From DASXVX01 sp036504075 (GTDB lineage: Bacteria; Bacillota; Sulfobacillia; Symbiobacteriales; Symbiobacteriaceae), in the NCBI GenBank assembly GCA_036504075.1, contig DASXVX010000075.1, positions 1 to 64,000 on the forward strand: 64,000 nt of DNA. The letters run 5' to 3'. This document shows, piece by piece, positions 42,866-51,170 of this stretch (position 1 is the first letter of the stretch; each line of letters starts with the position of its first letter). Below the pieces are notes generated by a model, which was given only the letters and a program-made list of their open reading frames with translations, was not told the DNA's origin and searched no databases. The position numbers and the translations under genes were made by a program.

Positions 42866-42970
42866 AAAGCCCTCCCGTCACACGGATTGCTCATCGGGCG
42901 TGATCGGGAGGACTTTTCCGCATGTGTCGTGTGATTTCATGCCATCTGGCAGCCGTAGGTCTCGACATAG
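42866..42970. repeat. Diverged direct repeat B (with hairpin)
   Basis: Partner of 41570-41674, in the same orientation. It contains CCTCCCG/CGGGAGG as a stem and shares the flanks CACAC, GGCAGC and GGTCTCGAC. It occupies most of the gap between the CPBP gene and the decarboxylase. Confidence 0.7.
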
Positions 42971-43036
42971 TGTTCAGCCTGGCACAGTCGTTTGAGGCTG
43001 ATGACGGTGTCCGTCGCGGGATGCCGGATCGAATCG

Positions 43037-43062
43037 GAAAGCCCGGTGGTTTCACCGGGCTT
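43037..43062 (-). terminator. Intrinsic terminator after the decarboxylase gene
   Basis: Minus strand AAGCCCGGTG, loop AAAC, CACCGGGCTTTCC, five bases past the stop. Confidence 0.7.
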
Positions 43063-43067
43063 GACCG

Positions 43068-45278
43068 TCAGAGTTCAGTCGCAATGTCTCGTGCAACTCG
43101 GTGCAAGTGAAGCACGAACATGCGGAGATAATCCATTCCCTCCCCTTCCGCCGTCGAATACAAAGGGTTCATGACCGTCGACCTCAACACCACGAGTCCT
43201 TCCTCGTTGTATGATTTCTCATCCACGCCAAGTGCACCCAAGATCGGTTTCAACGATGAATAGGAATACATCTCTCGCTTAAATCGGGTGCTTGCAGCGA
43301 AGAACTCCTTGGAGTACGGCATGCATCGTCCTCGCTCCCCTTGAGGGATATCCAACTCAGCCTGGATTCGCTCATTAAACGCATTGAGTTGCTTGAGCGA
43401 CGTATCGACGACATCCAACTTGCCGTCTTTCCAACTCATCGGTCTCGCAATGAAGCAAAGGACGTTGGTATCTGGAAAGTTCAACGGAACGAACGTAAAC
43501 GGTCTCGGACACTTCTGCGTCTCAAGGGGCTTGGTCGGGTCGATAAACCCGCATTCCCGCTCAATCGCCAGGAATACCTTCCGGTGCTGATCGAGATGGC
43601 GGTGCAGTTTCTTTGCGTTCAGTACAGCAGTCTTCACCAGTTGACCGTGTCCGGACGGGACCAGGGGTATGGTCTTATGGGCAAGCCAGCATCCCGTAGC
43701 CACGAACCCCGGCTTGGAGCCCTCCAGGATATACGGACCTACCGCCTTGATTTCACCCGGTTCATCAATGGATTGTATCCCCTCAGACTGCCTGGAAATA
43801 TACTGGGCTTCCTGCGTCAGCAACTCCGTCACCAGGCCGTTCTTGAAGGCTACCAGTCCCGCCGGGTAGGGCACATAACCCATTTTGTGCGGATCTACCG
43901 TGATCGACTCCGCCTCACCCATTGCGATGAAAGCCTTGTAGACCGACGGGTCATCCCAGGAGACTTCCTGCTCCTCTCCCCCGGCCATGGGCCGAACCAT
44001 CGCACGCGCATTGATGGCGACTTGATAGCGCTCACACAGTTCATCAAGGTTGCGAGAGGTTTCGTTCAGCTCCGGCCGTCCCGCAAACAGACTCCGGAAA
44101 TACCCTCCCCAAGCTGCATCGGCATGCAACCAGAAAGAGCGGTTCGCGTTGGCGCACAATTCATCCCGGAGCGTTGCAATTTCGTGAATCGCATCCACTG
44201 CCCCCTCTTCGGTGGTTCCGACGATTCCGATAACCGCAGCGACATACTCGTCCGGGCGCAACCTGCGGATGCTGTCAGAAAGGGCGCTGACATCCATACG
44301 GAACTTCGAGGTGACGGGAATCAAGCGCACTGCGGCCTCACCGTATCCCAGCACGTTGGCGGCTTTCTTGATCGAGTAATGGGCCGCCGCTGAGACGAAG
44401 AGCACCGGTTGCCGGTTCAGTAATCTCGCGACGTTTGAATAGCCGGCGACTCGGACATTGTACCGACTTGACCGCATGGCCTCGTTGATTCGTGACAGAA
44501 CCCCTTTTGGGTCACGCTTGAGCTTGGACACCTCATATTGGGCCAGTTTCCGCGCCATGAAGATGGCCTCATTCGGGCGGAGGTTAATCAATACCGAATC
44601 GTCAACACCGGTAATCGGGCGCTGTGTCCCATCCGGCGTCTTGATGGTAAACTCAGGAGCCTCGATACGGCAGTAGTCGCGAATCATCAGCGGGACAAAC
44701 TGAGTAGCTCTTGCTACCCAGAGGGCCTCCAGATTTGCGTTGGTACCACCCGATGACAGGTGCGCCCAGGCCTTCTTCGGATTGTACCCGAGCATTTCTG
44801 CCACCCACCGTCCGACTTCAATCTCCAGTCGCACAGTCACTGGCGCAGCCTCATCGGTGACATTGTTGGGGTTATAAAGGAGTCCGGCAAAATAGCCGAG
44901 CACGCTTGGCAGGGATTGCTCGGAGAGCATGTGCGCAAGATAGCGCGGAGAATAGAACGGATAGTGCGCCTTTAAGGCGTTCAACACGCCATCAAGCTCA
45001 TTATTCAGATGGTCCCACCACCGCTCCTGGTCATGGCGCCGGTCCCGGCTAATGATGATCGGATCGTTGGGGAAGTAGTTTCTGCGCCAGTGGATGTAAT
45101 CTTGGAAGATGTGGGTCAGCAGTTCGTTCCACGCTGGTCCATTTTCGGCCTTCGGTCCCAGGAACCAAGCGGTGAGGGATTCATCCCCCTGCGTTTGCTC
45201 ACTTCGCCGTTGTGGATGCTCAATCACTGCAATCAGCTCCGTTTTCGAGGGGTTTTGGGGGACGCGAACCACACTCAC
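43068..45278 (-). CDS. Large group II PLP-dependent decarboxylase (tyrosine decarboxylase-like)
   Basis: 736 residues, fold-type I PLP enzyme. Signatures: HLSSGGTNANLEALW, the PLP-aspartate motif FWLHADAAWGGY, and the cofactor lysine Lys465 in VDPHKMGYVPYPAG. The size and sequence pattern resemble the tyrosine decarboxylases of enterococci (around 620 residues) and related aromatic or aspartate decarboxylases, with about 100 extra residues. The substrate is not certain. No amine antiporter is next to it, unlike tyrosine decarboxylase operons. GTG 45278 without a clear ribosome site. Base composition is visibly closer to 50% GC than its surroundings, which suggests transfer. Confidence 0.85.
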   Translation of the reverse strand: MSVVRVPQNPSKTELIAVIEHPQRRSEQTQGDESLTAWFLGPKAENGPAWNELLTHIFQDYIHWRRNYFPNDPIIISRDRRHDQERWWDHLNNELDGVLNALKAHYPFYSPRYLAHMLSEQSLPSVLGYFAGLLYNPNNVTDEAAPVTVRLEIEVGRWVAEMLGYNPKKAWAHLSSGGTNANLEALWVARATQFVPLMIRDYCRIEAPEFTIKTPDGTQRPITGVDDSVLINLRPNEAIFMARKLAQYEVSKLKRDPKGVLSRINEAMRSSRYNVRVAGYSNVARLLNRQPVLFVSAAAHYSIKKAANVLGYGEAAVRLIPVTSKFRMDVSALSDSIRRLRPDEYVAAVIGIVGTTEEGAVDAIHEIATLRDELCANANRSFWLHADAAWGGYFRSLFAGRPELNETSRNLDELCERYQVAINARAMVRPMAGGEEQEVSWDDPSVYKAFIAMGEAESITVDPHKMGYVPYPAGLVAFKNGLVTELLTQEAQYISRQSEGIQSIDEPGEIKAVGPYILEGSKPGFVATGCWLAHKTIPLVPSGHGQLVKTAVLNAKKLHRHLDQHRKVFLAIERECGFIDPTKPLETQKCPRPFTFVPLNFPDTNVLCFIARPMSWKDGKLDVVDTSLKQLNAFNERIQAELDIPQGERGRCMPYSKEFFAASTRFKREMYSYSSLKPILGALGVDEKSYNEEGLVVLRSTVMNPLYSTAEGEGMDYLRMFVLHLHRVARDIATEL

Positions 45279-45296
45279 GGGTATGTAGTTTTTTTA

Positions 45297-45494
45297 TTAG
45301 GTTAAGAAGCGTGATCGTTTGTAATGTTTCAATTTAGGTAACTTAAATCCTGCCAAATGTTGAGGCTTGCCGTATGGAACGTGAAAATCAGGTTGGCCGC
45401 GGGTCCGCAGGCTGATCGTTTGGCAACCGCGCAACTGCAGCGCCAGCCATCGTGGATCGAACCACAGGCCCAGCCGACTCGGGTGCGGACGTGA
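45297..45494 (-). pseudogene. Possible TnpB/OrfB transposon-protein remnant
   Basis: The last 65 codons of a minus-strand frame read SRLGLWFDPRW, then TISLRTRGQPDFHVPYGKPQ, LPKLKHYKRSRFLT and stop. The order (FDxR, then 'ISIRT-x-GR-x-IPF', then a basic stretch) resembles the N-terminal RuvC-preceding part of TnpB proteins. There is no catalytic domain, so at best it is a decayed fragment. This is pattern recognition only. Confidence 0.25.
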
Positions 45495-45582
45495 AATTGC
45501 ATGCCCGTGGCCGCGCAAGCGTGAACATCGGAAAACGTGCCACCCCTGCGTGAGCGCGGCGCGGAAAACCGGGTGTGCGCCG

Positions 45583-45731
45583 CTATCGCACGCCGCGATC
45601 GTCGCCCGCGAGCTTGGCATTCCCGCGGTGGTCGGCTGCGGCAACGCCACGATGCGCCTGCACACCGGCGATCGGGTGCGGGTCGACGGGGGCTGGGTAC
45701 GGTGGAGGTGCTGCAGGCAGTGGCGCGGTAG
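45583..45731 (+). pseudogene. C-terminal fragment of a PEP-utilising enzyme (mobile domain), frameshifted
   Basis: The frame from 45583 gives LSHAAIVARELGIPAVVG, then CGNATMRLHTGDRVRVDGG, the conserved phosphohistidine region (SHAAIVARE) of PEP synthase, PPDK and rifampin phosphotransferase. A one-base shift near 45693 is required to continue as GTVEVLQAVAR and stop at 45731, the normal end of such proteins. The glycines before the histidine and the other 600-800 residues are missing, so it is a remnant. Confidence 0.7.
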
Positions 45732-45907
45732 GGGAACGGTCGCCCGATAGTCAGCATGCACCTCCTCTCCATCTTCGAGCAGTATCCCGAGCTCCGGCCC
45801 GGTGACACCAGGTCCGTCCTTGTGACGAAGGAGACGGACGCCGGCGGCGGCCAGCCCGCCGGGGCGGAAAGTGCCCCGACCGCAAAGCAGCTCGTGTTTG
45901 CTACCCG

Positions 45908-45973
45908 CAGGCGAAACGGGAGCGGTAATCCGCTCCCGTCCTTTTTGTCTCCTTTTCAGTTCAAGGGCGTGTC
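45908..45973 (+). repeat. 66-bp repeat copy 1, containing an intrinsic terminator
   Basis: ACGGGAGCGG, loop TAAT, CCGCTCCCGT at 45916-45939, then CCTTTTT. The whole 66-base block, including the terminator and the next 30 bases, recurs at 50883-50948 with few changes. The right part contains the last codons of the SWIM gene on the minus strand. Confidence 0.85.
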
Positions 45974-46792
45974 TCCCGTGGGAACGGGCGTCCTGGCAGC
46001 GTCCCGGTTCCTGCCCGGCCCCGCATCCGGCCGGGCGTTTGCGTACGCTGCTGCCCGCTGGCTCACGGTGTGATAATACGCCGCCAACTGGGCGGTCAAG
46101 GGTCCGGTCAGGCCCGGCGGTGCACCAAACTGCCTGGGCAGCCCCCCGGACATGCCGTGGACCTGCAAATCGATGTGTGGAGCGGGGGCTGCCACCCGCC
46201 AGAACTGCGCCAAGTCCCCCAGTAATGCGCCCGGCTCGGCCTCGGGCACAGGCAAAGCGGCCGCGGCCCTATGGGCCCGCAGTTCGCCGAGGACCATCTC
46301 CCGATCACGGCCCCTGAACTGCAACAGCAGGAATGGATCGGCATCGAATGCGGTGGCCAGTTGATAGAAGACGGCCGCCACATGCTTGCAGGGGTTGGCC
46401 CAGTCGGGGCAATTGCATTTGGTCGTCACGTCGCGGGCGGTGCGGGGGAGCAGCGGCACCTGTGCGGCGGCGAACACCGCCTCGGCCTCCGCCGGCAGCA
46501 CCCCGGACAGCAGTTGCGCCGCAAAGGCCGCCTGCGCCGCCATGGCGGCCGTCACCTCGTTCCACTCTCGCTGTGACAACGGTGCGACCTGAATGGTGAC
46601 CCGGTACGGCTGGGGCCTCGACCCCTGCACGTGGGCGGTCACCTTGCCGGCCGCAACCTGCAGTTCCCGGACATGCCCGGTCCGGGCGTAGGTCCGGCCG
46701 CGCTGCAGGCGGTTCGCCCACCCAAAGGACTCCAGCACCGCAATCCACCGCCCACTCCACCAGGTCGTGCCAAAAGATTGACGCTTTGCCAT
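45956..46792 (-). CDS. SWIM zinc-finger protein, partner of the SNF2 gene
   Basis: 278 residues with a SWIM finger CNCPDWANPCKHVAAVFY (C-x-C-x(n)-C-x-H) in the middle and alpha-helical flanks. It starts eight bases after the SNF2-helicase stop, the common bacterial arrangement in which a SWIM protein accompanies a SNF2-type ATPase. The function of the pair is not established. The start (MAKRQSFGTTWW) is the typical N-terminus of the family; a longer frame upstream overlaps the helicase gene and was discarded. Confidence 0.88.
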   Translation of the reverse strand: MAKRQSFGTTWWSGRWIAVLESFGWANRLQRGRTYARTGHVRELQVAAGKVTAHVQGSRPQPYRVTIQVAPLSQREWNEVTAAMAAQAAFAAQLLSGVLPAEAEAVFAAAQVPLLPRTARDVTTKCNCPDWANPCKHVAAVFYQLATAFDADPFLLLQFRGRDREMVLGELRAHRAAAALPVPEAEPGALLGDLAQFWRVAAPAPHIDLQVHGMSGGLPRQFGAPPGLTGPLTAQLAAYYHTVSQRAAAYANARPDAGPGRNRDAARTPVPTGDTPLN

Positions 46793-46800
46793 GCCTTGCC

Positions 46801-49800
46801 TCACTCCCGCTCGAGCGTAAACAACGTCCGCAACTGATCGGTAGACAGCTCGGTCAGCCAGGTCTCGCCCGTGCCGACGACTTGTTCGGCCAGGTGCCGC
46901 TTGCCTGAGATCAGGGCGTCGATTTTCTCCTCCACCGTGCCGGCGGCGATCAGCTTGTGCACCATGACGTTCCGCCGCTGGCCAATGCGGAATGCCCGGT
47001 CGGTGGCCTGGTTCTCGACCGCCGGGTTCCACCAGCGGTCGAAGTGAAAGACGTGGCTGGCGCGCGTCAGATTCAGCCCGACCCCCCCGGCTTTCAGCGT
47101 CAGAATGAAGAGCGGCGGGCCGTCAGCCTCCTCCTGGAACCGTGCCACCATGCGGCTGCGCTCGTCGCCCGTCACCGCCCCGTGCAGGAACAGCACCTCC
47201 CGCCCGAACAATTTCGCAAGGTACCCCTGCAACATGCGGCCCATTTCGGCGTACTGGGTGAAAATGAGCGCCCGGTCGCCTTCGGCCAGGGCCTCCTCCA
47301 GCATTTCCGTGAGCCGGTTCAGCTTCCCGGACCGGCCCGGCAGGGCGCTTCGATCGCCGAGGAACTGGGCCGGATGGTTGCAAAGTTGCTTGAGGCGGGT
47401 CAGCGCCGACAGAACGAGGCCCCGGCGCTGGATGCCCTCGGTGGCGGCGATTTTCGCCAGCACGTCCTCCGTCACGGCCTGATACAGGCTGGCCTGTTCG
47501 GGCGTCAGGTTCACGTAGACCGGCTGCTCCAGTTTCGCCGGCAGGTCGGAAATCACCGCCGGATCGGTCTTCACCCGCCGGAGGACGAAGGGTTCGACCA
47601 GCCTGCGGAGCCGGGCCGCCGCAGCTTCATCGTGGCGGCGTTCGATCGGGACGGCGAAGCGGCGGTGAAAGCCGGCGGCCGACCCGAGATACCCCGGGTT
47701 CAGGAAGTCCAGCAGCGACCACAACTCTGAGAGCCGGTTTTCCACCGGGGTGCCGGTCAGAGCGATGCGATAGCCGGCAGTAAGCGTCCGCAGGCTTTGG
47801 CTCTGGCGGGTCTCGGCGTTCTTGATCGCCTGAGCCTCGTCCAGCACGATACCGGCCCAGGCCACATCGGCCAGGTCATCGCGGTCCCGATGCGAGAGCG
47901 CGTACGTGCTGATCACCACATCATGCCCGGCTGCCGAGCGGCCAAAGTCCTCGCCGCGCAAACGCTCCGACCCGTGGTGCACCAGCAACCGGAGTGACGG
48001 CCCAAACCGCTCCAACTCCCGCTGCCAGTTGCCCACCAGCGAGGTCGGGCAGACGAGCAGGACGGGGCCGGCGGTCTGCCCGGTTTCCTGCTCATGCAGG
48101 AGCAGTGCGATGACCTGGATGGTCTTGCCCAAACCCATGTCGTCCGCCAGACAGGCGCCAATGCCATGCTCCCGCATAAAGGCCAGCCAGGCGAAGCCCC
48201 GGGCCTGGTACGGCCGCAACTGACCTTGCAGCCCAACCGGCGGTGACAGTTCCGCGATGCGCTGCTGCCCGGTGAGCCGGCCCAGCAGGTCCCGGGCCGG
48301 GCCTTCGATGGTGACGGCATCAGCCGGCACCCCCGGCGCCAGTTCCTCCACCCCATTCGTGACCCGCAGGGCGTCGGCCGCGGTAATCTGGTTCCCGCGC
48401 CGGTCGAGGGCGGTGAGAAGCGCCCCGAGCCGGTCCTGGTCGAGTTGCACCCAGCGGCCCCGCAGGCGGACCAGCGGGAGCTTCAGCCTGGCCAGCCGCT
48501 TCAGCTCGGCCCGGGTGACGGTCTGGTCGCCCAGGGCCAGGTCCCAGTCCACCTCCAGCACTTGTGCCAGGCCAAGCCCGGCATCAGTCGCCTTTCGGCC
48601 GCTCCGGACGCGCGCCCGGGCCGAGACCTGTGTCTCGGCTTGCAACTGGGCGGGCAGGAGCACGCCGAGACCGCACTCCTCCAGCCGCAGCGCCGCTCCG
48701 GTGAGCAGTGCGTATACCGCTGCGAGCGATAGCGTGCATGCGCTCGGTCGAGACTCCTGAAGCAGCGGCTCCAGAGGCCCAAAGGCGCGGGCGGCGATGC
48801 CGAGATCTGCCAGGAGCCGCTCCTGCGGATGGTCAAACCGGCGGTTCAGGTAGCGCAGCGTGGTGCCCCGCTCGCGCCAGACCGCCTCCGCCGGCACCAG
48901 CAGGCTGGGGTCGTCGGCGGCCTGGAGCATGACCGAAAGCCGCCAGGGGGCGTCCGGCCCATCTTCATCATCCGGCGGCGGCTCCAGGCGCAGACACGTC
49001 CGGAACGGGGCCGGCGGTTCCGGCCCGGGTCCGCCGGTCAGGGCGGGCTCCGCCCAGTCCCCGATGGCGCGAACGAAGGGGGCGGTATCGCCGAACACCA
49101 GCATGGTCGGGGTGGGCGCCGCCAGCGCCGCCACCCACTCTTCGGCGTGGGTGTGCACCACATAGGTAGCCGCACGCTCCCCGGCGGAAGGTCCGCCGAG
49201 CCAGGTCCGGATCAGGGCGTCGGCAGCCGTCTGCAGGAAATCGGTCAGCAGGGACTCCGCCGCGGGCGGCTGGAAGTCCGGCGGCACGGCCGTCCGGTGT
49301 GGCACGAGGGCGCGGCTGACCGCCGGCAGGCTGTGGATCAGCATCTCCAGCCGCCGTTGGTCGCCAGGCTCGGCGAATGTCAGCCGCCAGCGGCCGTACG
49401 GACCCGCGGGGTCGCAGGTCGGGATGAACCGTTCCCGCAGCAAAAGCTCCAGCGCCAGCCGGGCGGCCCGGGACCAGACGCGCAGGTCCTCGCCGCGGGC
49501 GTGTACCGGCGTGCCGGCGTCGTCCGGCAGCGAGGCCAGCCAGGCCAGCGCCTCGGCGGGCGCCAGACTCAGGCCGGAGACAATCCAGGGCGCCAGGGCT
49601 ACGCCGGCAGGCAGGGCCGCGTTTTCATCGAGTTCCGGCCCGGGGACGGGACCGGCGCCGGGGGCCGACGGCAAAAGCAGCACCCGGTTCAGTTCCCGGG
49701 CATCCGGCGCCACCAGGCTCAGCTCCGCCAGGGGCGCCTGAAACGGGTGGCGGGGAATGGATTTCTGAGCCGTGCGGGCGCGCTGGCGGCGGGCGCGGAA

Positions 49801-49881
49801 TGCGTCCTCGCCCCAGAGAAAAAAGCGGAAATCAGTTGGGCTCCAGGTCCCGTGCAACAATATGTATGGCAACTCGCTCAC
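46801..49881 (-). CDS. SNF2/Rad54-type helicase-like ATPase
   Basis: 1026 residues. The first ~550 residues are the bacterial SNF2-associated region, rich in Ala/Leu/Pro. The ATPase core follows: motif I ADDMGLGKTIQVIALLL, motif II LDEAQAIKN (DEAQ), SALTGTPVENRLSELW-type motif III (written ALTGTPVENRL), and the C-terminal lobe with LKAGGVGLNLTRA and QATDRAFRIGQ. Such enzymes translocate on double-stranded DNA and remodel nucleoprotein; bacterial copies occur in transcription recycling (RapA) and in defence loci. Not RapA by layout. GTG 49881; promoter at 49937-49964. Confidence 0.92.
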   Translation of the reverse strand: MSELPYILLHGTWSPTDFRFFLWGEDAFRARRQRARTAQKSIPRHPFQAPLAELSLVAPDARELNRVLLLPSAPGAGPVPGPELDENAALPAGVALAPWIVSGLSLAPAEALAWLASLPDDAGTPVHARGEDLRVWSRAARLALELLLRERFIPTCDPAGPYGRWRLTFAEPGDQRRLEMLIHSLPAVSRALVPHRTAVPPDFQPPAAESLLTDFLQTAADALIRTWLGGPSAGERAATYVVHTHAEEWVAALAAPTPTMLVFGDTAPFVRAIGDWAEPALTGGPGPEPPAPFRTCLRLEPPPDDEDGPDAPWRLSVMLQAADDPSLLVPAEAVWRERGTTLRYLNRRFDHPQERLLADLGIAARAFGPLEPLLQESRPSACTLSLAAVYALLTGAALRLEECGLGVLLPAQLQAETQVSARARVRSGRKATDAGLGLAQVLEVDWDLALGDQTVTRAELKRLARLKLPLVRLRGRWVQLDQDRLGALLTALDRRGNQITAADALRVTNGVEELAPGVPADAVTIEGPARDLLGRLTGQQRIAELSPPVGLQGQLRPYQARGFAWLAFMREHGIGACLADDMGLGKTIQVIALLLHEQETGQTAGPVLLVCPTSLVGNWQRELERFGPSLRLLVHHGSERLRGEDFGRSAAGHDVVISTYALSHRDRDDLADVAWAGIVLDEAQAIKNAETRQSQSLRTLTAGYRIALTGTPVENRLSELWSLLDFLNPGYLGSAAGFHRRFAVPIERRHDEAAAARLRRLVEPFVLRRVKTDPAVISDLPAKLEQPVYVNLTPEQASLYQAVTEDVLAKIAATEGIQRRGLVLSALTRLKQLCNHPAQFLGDRSALPGRSGKLNRLTEMLEEALAEGDRALIFTQYAEMGRMLQGYLAKLFGREVLFLHGAVTGDERSRMVARFQEEADGPPLFILTLKAGGVGLNLTRASHVFHFDRWWNPAVENQATDRAFRIGQRRNVMVHKLIAAGTVEEKIDALISGKRHLAEQVVGTGETWLTELSTDQLRTLFTLERE

Positions 49882-49936
49882 GCTCCGGGTAAGGTGGCCT
49901 CAGATCCGCAGGTGTGTTCCGATGGTGACTGTCAGT

Positions 49937-49964
49937 AGTGTACCATATGGGGGCGCTCCGCAAA
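49937..49964 (-). promoter_or_regulatory. Candidate SNF2-gene promoter in a shared 28-bp element
   Basis: Minus strand TTTGCG, 16-base spacer, TACACT (49937-49942). The block 49930-49957 matches 34824-34851 (upstream of miaB) with two mismatches. Confidence 0.55.
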
Positions 49965-50025
49965 AAGCCGCTCCTGCAGGCAGGCTGGTAAACGTGGTAT
50001 GATGAAAAGGGAGGAGGCGACGGCC

Positions 50026-50574
50026 ATGTCGGTCCCACGGGTGAAGCTCACCTATCAGGATTACCTGCAGATGCCTGAGGAGCAGCGGTACGAGGTACTG
50101 GAAGGGGACCTGCGCATGGTGCCTGCACCCGGATTCCTGCACCAACAGGTGCTTTCCAACCTCCATTCCGCAATGAACGCCTTCGTGAAACAGCGGGACC
50201 TGGGCCGGGTCTACTTCGCGCCTCTGGACGTGATCCTGGACGAGGACTCAGTGGTGCAGCCCGACCTGCTGGTCATCCTGAAAGAACACCTGTCGATCAT
50301 CAAACCCGAAGGGGTACGGGGCGCCCCCGACCTCGTGGTGGAGGTCCTCTCTCCCGCCACCGCCCACCGGGACCGCGGCGTCAAGCGGCGCCTGTACGGT
50401 CGCTACGGCGTGCAGGAGTATTGGCTGGTCGATCCGCAGGAGCGCACGGTCGAAGTGATGCGCCTCAGCGATGGCCTTCTTGAGACCGTCAGCCTGTATG
50501 CGGCCGGCGCCGGCCTCCATTCCCCCCTCTTTCCGGACCTGACCCTCACACTGGATGACGTGTTTGCTGAATAA
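50026..50574 (+). CDS. Uma2 family putative endonuclease (DUF820)
   Basis: 182 residues, PD-(D/E)XK-type fold: YEVLEGDL, VVQPDLLVIL (catalytic Asp), DLVVEVLSPAT (E-x-L) and the helix RDRGVKRRLYGRYGVQEYWLVDP. Family members are numerous in cyanobacteria, Chloroflexi and high-GC Bacillota; activity is inferred from fold. ATG 50026 with AGGAGG eight bases upstream. It is divergent from the SNF2 gene across the shared promoter element. Confidence 0.85.
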   Translation: MSVPRVKLTYQDYLQMPEEQRYEVLEGDLRMVPAPGFLHQQVLSNLHSAMNAFVKQRDLGRVYFAPLDVILDEDSVVQPDLLVILKEHLSIIKPEGVRGAPDLVVEVLSPATAHRDRGVKRRLYGRYGVQEYWLVDPQERTVEVMRLSDGLLETVSLYAAGAGLHSPLFPDLTLTLDDVFAE

Positions 50575-50672
50575 TGCACGGCATCAAGCGTTTGCCCATG
50601 GTCGATCAGCGCGGACAGGCTTAACGGGGAAGATGACGTGAAAGACTGAACGCACAGGGGAGGGACAGTACG

Positions 50673-50891
50673 GTGGACGAGACGACAGAACTGCTCAAAG
50701 CAGTCCTTTTCCGGCTCGAAGAACTGTCAGCGAAGATAGATGGCATGGACAAGCGTCTGGGCGGTGTAGAGAATCACATGGAGGAAACCAACCGCCGGTT
50801 GAGCATGATCGAACAGCGCCTGGATTACTACCGCGACAAATGGATGGAGCACGACGAAGAGATCTGGGTACTCAAGCGCAGACAGGCGTAA
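50673..50891 (+). CDS. Small coiled-coil protein, 72 residues
   Basis: Heptad-like helical sequence throughout (LLKAVLFRLEELSAKIDGMD, MDKRLGGVENHMEETNRRL). Similar short proteins are common but have no assigned role. GTG 50673 has GGAGGG eight bases upstream. It is followed directly by a terminator that overlaps its stop codon. It could be cotranscribed with the Uma2 gene 98 bases upstream. Confidence 0.7.
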   Translation: MDETTELLKAVLFRLEELSAKIDGMDKRLGGVENHMEETNRRLSMIEQRLDYYRDKWMEHDEEIWVLKRRQA

Positions 50892-50948
50892 CGGGAGCGG
50901 TAATCCGCTCCCGTCTTTTTTGTCTCCTTCTCAGTTCCAGGGCGTGTC
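50883..50948 (+). repeat. 66-bp repeat copy 2, containing the terminator of the coiled-coil gene
   Basis: Terminator ACGGGAGCGG, TAAT, CCGCTCCCGT (50891-50914), then CTTTTTTG. It matches 45908-45973 over 66 bases. Just beyond it on the minus strand the frame VDTPWN-stop echoes the GDTPLN-stop end of the SWIM protein. Confidence 0.85.
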
Positions 50949-50960
50949 CACATGATTTCG

Positions 50961-51170
50961 CTAGTGCGTTCCGCAACACTGCTTGTACTTTTTTCTGCTC
51001 CCACAGGGGCAGGGGGCGTTGCGCCCGGGTCCGGCAGCCCGGCCGGGGGCAGCAAGACAGCCCAGAACGAACGTCTTCACCTGGTGGAGCGGCATGGGGC
51101 ATTGCACTTCGGTCAACAACGCGGAAAACACTGCGTCACCGGCATATGTATGGGGCATCGGTTCCGGCAT
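50961..51170 (-). CDS. SEC-C motif mini-protein
   Basis: 69 residues ending in GRNAPCPCGSRKKYKQCC, the zinc-binding SEC-C motif found at the end of SecA and in many small proteins. Function unknown; probably a zinc-binding protein interaction module. ATG 51170 has GGAGGGTGTCCATC in front, so the gene overlaps the 3' end of the DUF4386 gene by 35 bases in another frame, implying translational coupling. Confidence 0.75.
   Translation of the reverse strand: MPEPMPHTYAGDAVFSALLTEVQCPMPLHQVKTFVLGCLAAPGRAAGPGRNAPCPCGSRKKYKQCCGTH

Noticed and set aside
43068..45278. Glutamate decarboxylase GadB
   Set aside because: Much longer than GadB and the sequence around the cofactor lysine (VDPHKMGYVPYPAG) fits the tyrosine/aspartate decarboxylase group better.
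50883..50960. A remnant of the SWIM gene at the second 66-bp block
   Set aside because: Only the last six codons (VDTPWN and stop) resemble the SWIM end, and the sequence upstream is the SEC-C gene, so the similarity is explained by the 66-bp duplication.
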